The position numbers were made by a program, and so were the translations under genes. From Cephalotrichum gorgonifer (Eukaryota > Ascomycota > Sordariomycetes > Microascales > Microascaceae), in NCBI GenBank assembly GCA_900312665.1, contig ONZQ02000008.1, positions 806,001 to 870,000 of the forward strand: a stretch of 64,000 nt of DNA. Direction: 5' to 3'. Shown here piece after piece: positions 56,685 through 64,000 of the stretch. The notes below the pieces were generated by a model. That model was not told the origin of the DNA, did not search any database, and saw only the letters and a list, made by a program, of their open reading frames with translations. Numbering within the stretch: position 1 is the first letter of the stretch; the number at the start of each line of letters is the position of its first letter.

Positions 56685-57758
56685 AAAAGGGCCGTTTGGC
56701 TGGTGAGGATCCCTCCGGTCCGGGCAAGATTGGGTCCCCGCCCTAAAGGGAGGGCTGGGGAATAATTCTTCTACACCTCTCCCCTTTCGCTCTTTCTGTT
56801 TTTTCTTTGATTAGTTTTGGTCTGCGCGGCTCCCTTGCGATTGGATTGTTTTTTTTTCTGGGTATGATACGAACTCTGGGGTAGGGTGTTTATGGGTGGG
56901 GGATCTGGCGTTTTCTTTTGTTTGTCTGTTGTTCTTAAAGCGTGATATCCTGTCCTTACACCTTGGCATGTTACTAGATTTGTTTCGAATGGATTTTATT
57001 GTCCGCCCTTATACACAAGTTTGTTCCCTCTGTGACTTCTTGCTCTTTTAGTGCATATGCCCAGTCGATTGAAACTTGAGTCTTGTTTTTGGACGACGCT
57101 TCATTATTGTTCAGGGGGATACCCGTCAACGCATACTTCTCCAAGGCTAGCCTCGCGTCCATTTATGCCACTATTCATATCTTCTTTTAGGGCTCCGGGA
57201 GTTGGGGACCGGAAGTTGTAAATTCCGGCTATCGTGCCAGAGAGGGAAGGTATTCTACTTGTTGAGAAGGGGGGGGAGGAAAAAAGGGGCTTAAACATGA
57301 GAGAAAATAGGTGAGACAGAAAATTATATATTTGCAGCATCATGAACACGGCTCCCAATCTCTACTGCGATCAATCTTGTTGGCTTTTCCCTCAGATACC
57401 CATCGCTACCTCTGGGCACCTGGCCCAAAACTCACCTCCACTCCTATCATGTCGCCCTCCCATACCTCGACCTTGCGTCATAATCCCTCGGCCTTTGGGG
57501 CGTGGTAGAATTTCGAAAGGGATCTTCGGGGAGGCAGACCACACTACTGCGCCGTTGGCAGGAGTCACCTCTACGCATGGCGTTTGACGGGCCTAGCACG
57601 GAGTCGGAACTGCCGGCGCCGGTAGCTAACACTGGAGCAAGGACCCGGCTCCACCTCGCCGGGGTGGGGCCGGAGGATATCATTATAATGTACGTCGCCT
57701 AATAGAGCTAGAGAGTCTTGTTCCTCTGGTCAATAGCCTTATCGAGAGACACTTGTAT
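56685..57758. other. Convergent 3' flanks of the kinase-like gene and DUF6601-like gene
   Basis: No gene is supported. T-rich runs near 56790-56860 probably belong to the 3' untranslated region. Confidence 0.45.
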
Positions 57759-58841
57759 TCATCCTTCGGCCGCCGCTCGTCGCTCATTCCGCAGCCTCTT
57801 CCGCCGCGCACTCAGCGCAAACACCCACTCGCCCGCTATCATGTAGACTACATGCCCACCCAGATACGCCGACGTCAGAAACGCCGCCATGATGACGACG
57901 ACGCTGAACCATCGGTACGCCGCCCACGCGGAGCCGAAGAGCGCCGTCTCTGTGGTCTCCTGCACCGCGATGTCGAGCTGCATGGCGCTCAGCACGACGG
58001 ACAGTGCCGCGAACACGAAGAGCAGCGGGCCGAAGTAGCGGCTGAAGTAGGTGGAGTACTGGGTCGGCAGGTACTCGAAGACGGAGCGGCGCAGGAAGAA
58101 CATGCAGTAGAAGTTGAGGCGGGTGAGGCGCAGGTCGCCGTAGCGGTAGCGGCCCGAGACGTCGTCGTCCGAGATGGCGTCGTCGAAGCGGGAGACGAAG
58201 GCGCAGAACTGGAGCCACGTCGTCGAGGCCGGCACGAGGCCGACGGCCCTGGCGATCTGGAGGTCGGACTCGTGACGGATCAGGTGCCGGTACGTGCGGA
58301 TGAAGCCCAGGGCTGCTCGCCGGACCTTGTCGGCCCGGCCGTTGACGCCGCCTAGGAGGGCGTCGGATGATGGGGGAGAGAGAGACACGCCGCCGTCTTT
58401 GTCGTCGCCGCCCCTGACTCTGCCTCTGCCCCTTCCCTCCCCACCGTTGTCGCATACAAGATAGGTTGTCCAGAAGTCGTATGACAGGAGATACCGCGGC
58501 ACCGGCTTGATGAAGACGCGGTCGTAATACCATACAAGATGCAGGCGCGGGCTCTCCGTGACCAGGATCTCGCGCCCGAGCAGCCGTTGGCGGTGCAGCG
58601 GCCGGATACTTGCGCTCGACTGCGTCGACATCGTCCACAGGTGAGGGGCCATCTTCTCGAGGTCATTGCAACATAGCTCTGCCTCGAGGAATTCGCCCAG
58701 TTGTGATGATGCGGAGAGTGGGACGAGTGGGTGTCCAGGGAGGTAGCCGGCTCCGGAAGCCAACTCGAGGTCGAAGTCGGTGTCGGTATCAACTAGCTGG
58801 TCGTCCGCCGAGAAGGGACACCACCGGGCATCCCGCCTCAT
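57759..58841 (-). CDS. DUF6601-like membrane protein
   Basis: One exon, 360 residues. The conserved core reads HLWTMSTQSSASIRPLHRQR, EILVTESPRLHLVWYYDRVF and IKPVPRYLLSYDFW, which fits a family of fungal proteins of unknown function that I recall as DUF6601. A Gly/Arg/Asp-rich insertion lies at about residues 130-165. Two hydrophobic segments near the C terminus (FGPLLFVFAALSVVLSAMQL and FSVVVIMAAFLTSAYLGGHV) suggest a membrane hairpin; the basic tail (RRKRLRNERR) would be cytosolic. Start is the first Met, MRRDARWCPF. Confidence 0.78.
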   Translation of the reverse strand: MRRDARWCPFSADDQLVDTDTDFDLELASGAGYLPGHPLVPLSASSQLGEFLEAELCCNDLEKMAPHLWTMSTQSSASIRPLHRQRLLGREILVTESPRLHLVWYYDRVFIKPVPRYLLSYDFWTTYLVCDNGGEGRGRGRVRGGDDKDGGVSLSPPSSDALLGGVNGRADKVRRAALGFIRTYRHLIRHESDLQIARAVGLVPASTTWLQFCAFVSRFDDAISDDDVSGRYRYGDLRLTRLNFYCMFFLRRSVFEYLPTQYSTYFSRYFGPLLFVFAALSVVLSAMQLDIAVQETTETALFGSAWAAYRWFSVVVIMAAFLTSAYLGGHVVYMIAGEWVFALSARRKRLRNERRAAAEG

Positions 58842-60089
58842 GACTCAAGTTGTAGTTTGCCGCCTGGCGCGGCGAGTAGATAAACCAGAGATAGCCGGCC
58901 GATTGGAGTCCAATTCAATCACTTTTAGTATTGAGGAAGTGGAGGATCGAGGATCGAGAGAACTTCTGATGCTGGAAATGTTCCTCTCGACGTCTAGATA
59001 TTAATGAATGTCCTTACCGATTGAGAACCATGTTTAGAGCTTGCTACTTGCAGGCGATTCTCCCAGAACCGAGAGGCCAGCGCTCGTCTTTGTGGTAATG
59101 TATGAGTTCATTACCCCGTTTCAGCCGCTCCAGCCGCCCCCCTGCCGCCCGAGAGGGCCGGCCGCAAAGTTATCTTTGTACGGACACCTTCGTGCATATC
59201 ACATCTGCATGGACACATGGTGTCTTCGTTGCGAAGTGTGATGGTGGCTGGCAGTGCCCCCACTTTTTCACCCACACCGGCCCTCTCCATGCCGTCCTCC
59301 CGCTTTCCGGGCCATACAAATCCATGAGACACGCGCGCCCGCCCCTCCCGGAAATGCATGTGGAGACACGCGGAGCCGAATCGACCCGCAGTGTGACCCG
59401 CATTCCACGACCATCACAACCAACACGCCCAAGCGACAACCGTCAAATCAACTCGAGTGAAGACAGTTTTGTCCAATCGTGTGAATGTGATTGGGAAACC
59501 ACAAGTCTGAGTATGCCGCCATAGAGGTTGGCTCAGCCCTCGGACGAAGACGCCGCTTTGCTCTTCAGCGGAGGTGTGTGCAGTTCCCAAGGATTCGGCT
59601 AAGAAGACCACTGCTGTAGAACTTTGATGCGCGCTCGTTCGGTCACTCATGGCCATCTCGTCAGCAAGCCCATGCCTCCGGGCTGGAAGTCTGCGATAAG
59701 ACACTTGTCGTAGACTACGAAAACACGCGGCGCTTGATGGACGAGCTCATTGGGGCTGTATATCCACAGGATAGCGATACCCACCAATTTGGATCTAAAG
59801 AATGCACATTTATGGTGAAGCAGCCAGGCTGATGTCCATGAAAACAGCGGGAAATCCATAGAACCTATGAAATTAAAGAGTATTTAGCTACCGCTTCCCA
59901 GGGCTAGCATATATCCCGTCCAGCTACCCAACCTCGTCCAAGCGAAGCCCCGATATAATTCTATAAATCAAACCACCACGCCCTTCAACTTGGAGGCAGA
60001 TATAAAAGAGCAATAAGCGACTAGCAAAGAACAGAGAGGTCGAGAGAAAGAGGACGCGTCGCTAAGTCCTCGGCCCCCAAGATCCACCT
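58842..60089. other. DUF6601-like promoter and 3' flank of the unrecognised protein gene
   Basis: No gene is supported; frames here are short and lack domains. Confidence 0.4.
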
Positions 60090-62496
60090 TCACCTCCCCT
60101 CTTTCACCGACGCAACATTCCCCAACACCGGACTCTCCCCAGCCGTGCCATGAACCTCATCCCAGATCCTCTCCGCCTCCTCCATAACCTCCACCACACC
60201 CCCCATCTCCACCCTTTTCAACTCCCACTCCAGCGCCCTCTCCACAGTTCGGATGTACTCCATATCCCTCTCCCGTCTCGCCTCTTCCTCCCTGAGGCTG
60301 TCCAGGGCCCTCGCGTGCCTGTGCTCCAGCTCGCGCAGTCTGTGTCGGACGCTCCGCCGGATTTTGGCGCGTCGTGTCGACGACCGGTGCTCGAGGATAT
60401 AGTTCACGGCGCCAGAGACGCGCGAGAAGGTCCCGCGGAGGTGAGAGAGGCGGGCCGAAGTCTGGGAGGCCTCCCCGTGTAATCGCGCCTCGAGGCTCTC
60501 GACTTGCCGCGCGGACTTCTCAGCATCGCGGAGAGAGGCGAGGACCTCTCCTGGCAGGACGCCGTTGATGGGGGACGCGGATGCAGAGTTCAAGGCTTGT
60601 TGGAGCTCGGCCTGGTAAAGGGGTATATGTTCAGATTCCGTAGATACAATGAAGACGGACGAGAAAGGTGAGGGAATATGAGACAAGAATGAGGGGATAA
60701 GCTTACGTTGGTATAGCTATCTTCGTCAAATATCGAAAGTGAACCCGTGGACTGGTTCCCTAGACCCAGGCGGATCCTGTCGAGGTGTCTGCCCAGTCTG
60801 GGCTGCATCTTGATGAAAAGACTGCCAAAGGCGCCCCTGAGCCTGTCAAGGTGGCGGACGCCTATCCGTTTCCACGGAATACGTCAGCAATACCGCCAAA
60901 TACTATATTATAAAAGGGGGAAGCATCAAAGCTTACCGGGAGGCTCGTTGAGCATGGACGGGTTGCTTGAGAGCGTGTAGGAGCCCGTCAGGGCGTCCCC
61001 CGTCTCCTCGCATATCTGGTGTCTAAAACCGGTGTCATCGACCCTGTCTTTCCACTCCTGCTCGACCTGCTCCCTTGGAGTCTGTCGGGCCTATACCACT
61101 CCCCTGTCAGCTAAACTCTACAACCCCGTATTGTCTCCAAGGTAAATAAATGAGAAGATGTTTCCCTTTGGAAACGGTGTTGAGAGAATGAAAGCAGGCC
61201 AGGAAAGAAAAAGGAGCAGGCTCTCAAGCTTACATCTGAAGGCAGCGGCGGGAGCGGTTTCTCTACATCAGGCCCCCCCGCGCACCCGCTCGCCATTCCT
61301 AGAAAGGCGCAGGGCGAGATGACCCCTTCCGTTGGATCTCCGTCGTCAGAGACATCGGTTTTGTTGAAGTTGGTAGCGACGAATGGTACGACTCCCGAGG
61401 CGCCGACGTGGTCTCGGACGAAGCGCGGTACGTCCAAGATGGGGAGTTCCAGGGCTGTATAGGGTTCTTGATAGTTCGAGGGGACATACGAGGTAGCAGC
61501 CTTTTCAAGTTTATCGCTCAGCCTTTTTCGTTCAGTTAGTTAGTTTGGTTTGAAGGCAAAGTATCGGATTATTAGATAATCACTAGGTCCGGTGAAGAGA
61601 GGCGGGAGGGGGGAACAGCATAGCGGGAGGGAACTGAGGGTAGCCGTGAGAACTTACTTTGAGATAGCATGGGGACAGGTAGGAAACTCATCCGGCCTCC
61701 CGCTCCCCCGATAGTGCGCGACCAAGCTCCCAAAAACACCCCTCTCATCCGTCGAGGCCCCGCGCATGGCGAGGTAAGCATACACCATCTCCTTGCTCAA
61801 GGCCCGTGACTTCTGCTCGTCGCACTGCCGGCACCCGCACTCCATCTGCTTGTTCTTTCCCGCCGCTCCCTCGGGGTCCGTGTGGTACCTCCTAGCAACA
61901 ACGTTGATGCCTTCGCTCTCCCGCCCGTGGCGCGACAAGTTGGGCTCCGAGGAGTGTGCGTCGGCGACAAAGCGGATGCCTGGGTGTAAGCCGCCTGCAA
62001 AAGCTGGGGCGTTCGTGGTCCAGACCTCGCGGGGGCGCGCGGGAGGCGGGGAGGGGATGTAGGCAAAAGGGATGGTGGCAATCACCTCTGGTGTATTAGG
62101 CGTCGAGCCTACTGTGGCGGAGGATGGGAAGTTCGCGACGTGACGGAGTAAGATGGGCGGCGTATGAGAGGAAGAAGGGCCGGCGTGGCCGGAAAGCGAG
62201 TTGAGAGGTGCATTTTCACTCTGGAGAGTAGAGAGACCTTGGGCTCCTCTCGGAGCGTTGGCACCTCGGACGCTGCCGCGATGGGGGGAAGGCTCGGAGA
62301 CCTCTGTGACGGGGGAGAGCTGATGGAGGTCGTGTATGATCAGGGTGTCCCCTTCGGAGCCGGTGTCATACTCCACAGCCTCTTTACCTCACCAGTCAGC
62401 ATTGTTACCTTGATTAGAAGGGAGAAGGGAGGGATAAATACCAAAACCAAATGGTGCCTCCTGATCGAGGTTGCCACCGTTGGAAGCTGGATCCAT
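60090..62496 (-). CDS. Unrecognised 632-residue protein with C-terminal coiled coil
   Basis: Six exons, 62496-62442, 62381-61658, 61522-61234, 61090-60937, 60861-60707 and 60611-60090, keep phase without internal stops. The start ATG at 62496 gives MDPASNGGNLDQEAPFGFGE. The first half is disordered, rich in Ser, Pro and Ala; then comes a short Cys motif (MECGCRQCDEQ) and a segment with PIPILD-like sequence (ALELPILDVPRFVRDH). The central part has FGSLFIKMQPRLGRHLDRIR. The last 170 residues are a long coiled coil (SLEARLHGEASQ, RHRLRELEHRHARALDSLRE). I do not recognise a family and give no function. The consistent splicing and coiled coil support a real gene. Confidence 0.7.
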
Positions 62497-63433
62497 TTTC
62501 AAAAGAAGAGGCTATCAGTGTCAAAAGAGAACCGAGCAAAGGGTGGATTCTCTTGAATGTCAAGTTTTCTCTGATAAACGGGAATAAGAGAAGAAGCTTT
62601 CAGCTTGGTACTCGAAGCTGTGATAGAACCTTAAGATGAAAAAGGAATTGATTCAGTCACCGTGCTAGATGTGAAGGGTAAACGAGGATAGAGGTAGAAA
62701 AGTAGGATGAATCAAGTAAAGGTAGGGCTGTAGAAGCATGGGAACAGAATGGCTCCCCAAAGGGAATATACTCGGCATGGGAAGATATCATGTTGTAAAT
62801 GGAATAAAAGCCGATCTACAATGGGAAGGTGCGCTCCCACTTCGAAAAAGAGGCGGCTGGGGGGGCCGTTTTCGGAAACACTCAGGGTAGGACCAGATAG
62901 TGAATGGCATAAGAGAGGTATGAATGGGGCTCCTGCCTTGTGATGAGCTAACAGCACAGGTCAAGGCAACGGGATAATCATGGGGTCATGTATGGAGAGT
63001 GAGGCGAAGACACGATATAAGAAGCAAGACATTGGTGTTGTGGAGGAGTCCCTCAGGGCATATAACGGTAGATGGAGGGAGAAATGGGCTTTATAGTACA
63101 TGTCCCCAATGCTAATATTGAACGTTTCTATTGTGCGTAGGCTGTACTTACCAGATCGCCCCTCGAACCCCTCTCGGCGGCTCACCTCTTTCACCCAAGT
63201 CTCTAAGATGGTTGTAAAGTAGACTCAGAAGGCACGCTAGTTACAGCCCAGGGGCACTTTACGTTCCGAGAATGACGTAGGGTACAACATATGGGCAGGG
63301 GGCGGGGCTTCAGACCGGACAGATAATAATACGAGAAATGCCATGTTTGCTCACCAACCAACACATAATACATACATGATGTCCATTACAAATATACACC
63401 GCCCTAGGGGCTATCCCGCCATCCATCCGCATC
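62497..63433. other. Intergenic between the unrecognised gene and RFC1
   Basis: No gene is supported. Purine-rich segments (GAAGAGA, GAGAAGGGAG) appear near 62420 and 62580. Confidence 0.4.
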
Positions 63434-64000
63434 TTACTTCTTCGCTTTCGACTTGGTAGCTGCGGCCTTCTTAGCCCGCGGCTTCGCCTTCGGCTTCGCG
63501 TCGTCATCCTCATCATCCCCCGCCTTCTTCTTCACGGCCCTCTTCCCCTTCGCCTTCGGCTGCTTAATTAACTTATCCGTCTTGATATCACCCTCGTCAT
63601 CCTCCGCATCATTCGACTCCAACAAATCACCCTCGTCTTCTTCCTCGATCGCCTCCTCCAAATCAGGCACTTCCTTGGCCATCTTCTTCGGCGCCGACAC
63701 GGTAGTCGCCTTCATGAAGGAGATCGAGTGGCTCATGGAGTTGTACCTGGGCATTATGTTAGCTTCCGGCTGCCTCTGGTTCAAAAGGGGGGGAGAGTCA
63801 GTCATGTAAACTTACGTCCGAGTAAAGTGTTGCTTCGTCTGCGTATCAATCATCCCCTGCCTCTCCTCCTGAGGCCCCACGCCAAGCTCGATCATCGAGT
63901 CGATGTCGTCTCGCGTCAAGTAGTAGCTATCCATCAAGTCAATGACGCCTTCGACAGCGTCCTTGCCGTCGGTAGCAAGCCGTTGGATGATCTCCGTCCA
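63434..64000 (-). CDS. RFC1: Replication factor C large subunit, 3' end (partial, runs off right edge)
   Basis: Two exons are visible: one from the right edge to 63816 and the last, 63746-63434. The first reads VIDLMDSYYLTRDDIDSMIE LGVG and IDTQTKQHFTRT, joined through an 69-bp intron to YNSMSHSISFMKATTVSAP and APKKMAKEVPDLEEAIEEED. This is the C-terminal domain and acidic/basic tail of the RFC1 clamp-loader subunit, which loads PCNA onto DNA in the nucleus. The protein ends with a Lys/Ala-rich tail (KKAAATKSKAKK). The splice is phase 2. Confidence 0.9.

Noticed and set aside
63150..63200. TCGAACC-type box that could be part of a tRNA on the minus strand
   Set aside because: No matching A box, acceptor stem or anticodon arm could be formed around it.

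Overview
The window reads as nuclear DNA of a filamentous ascomycete, most likely a Sordariomycete. Genes carry short spliceosomal introns (about 40-110 bp, GTRNGT donors, CTRAY-like branch points), coding exons are rich in G/C at third codon positions, and intergenic stretches are 0.4-3 kb. Families typical of filamentous fungi are present: NLR-type STAND proteins, a DUF7598-like membrane protein, CmcJ-like oxidoreductases, a GH72 glucanosyltransferase and Rax1-like RGS proteins. Genus cannot be decided from sequence alone. Every multi-exon model was built by hand from splice signals, reading phase and recognised domain continuity.

Layout. 0-6 kb: the 5' part of a CmcJ/AsaB-like oxidoreductase (minus, cut by the left edge), then a ten-exon NLR with alpha/beta-hydrolase, NB-ARC and TPR-like regions. 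7-20 kb: housekeeping block with proteasome subunit RPN6, a 1546-residue AT-hook protein, a PMP47-type peroxisomal carrier, the NatC subunit MAK10 and the F1 ATP synthase epsilon subunit. 20-34 kb: more accessory region with an RGS membrane protein, a sugar transporter of the MFS, a DUF1593 hydrolase-like protein and a second NLR (alpha/beta hydrolase, NACHT, ankyrin), with a degenerate ankyrin fragment just beyond it. 34-46 kb: retropepsin-like protein, small membrane protein, GH72 enzyme, four-helix membrane protein, 4F5/SERF protein and a DUF7598-like membrane protein. 46-64 kb: RPB3 and SOF1 in divergent orientation, a short-chain dehydrogenase, a kinase-like protein that has lost catalytic motifs and carries a frame break at a G tract, a DUF6601-like membrane protein, an unrecognised 632-residue protein, and the 3' end of RFC1 (cut by the right edge).

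How the genes relate. Most neighbours are unrelated housekeeping genes, as usual in fungi. The two NLRs share the same N-terminal enzyme class (alpha/beta hydrolase) but have different nucleotide-binding and sensor domains; by analogy with fungal NLRs they may act in non-self recognition or immunity-like cell death. The MFS transporter and the DUF1593 protein are adjacent on one strand and could serve uptake and hydrolysis of a glycoside or nucleoside, but this is only an inference. No rRNA, tRNA, CRISPR array, prophage or intact transposon was recognised. The most unusual items are the paired NLRs, the homogenised 102-bp ankyrin repeats, the retropepsin-like gene without any retroelement around it, and the kinase-like protein with altered catalytic motifs.
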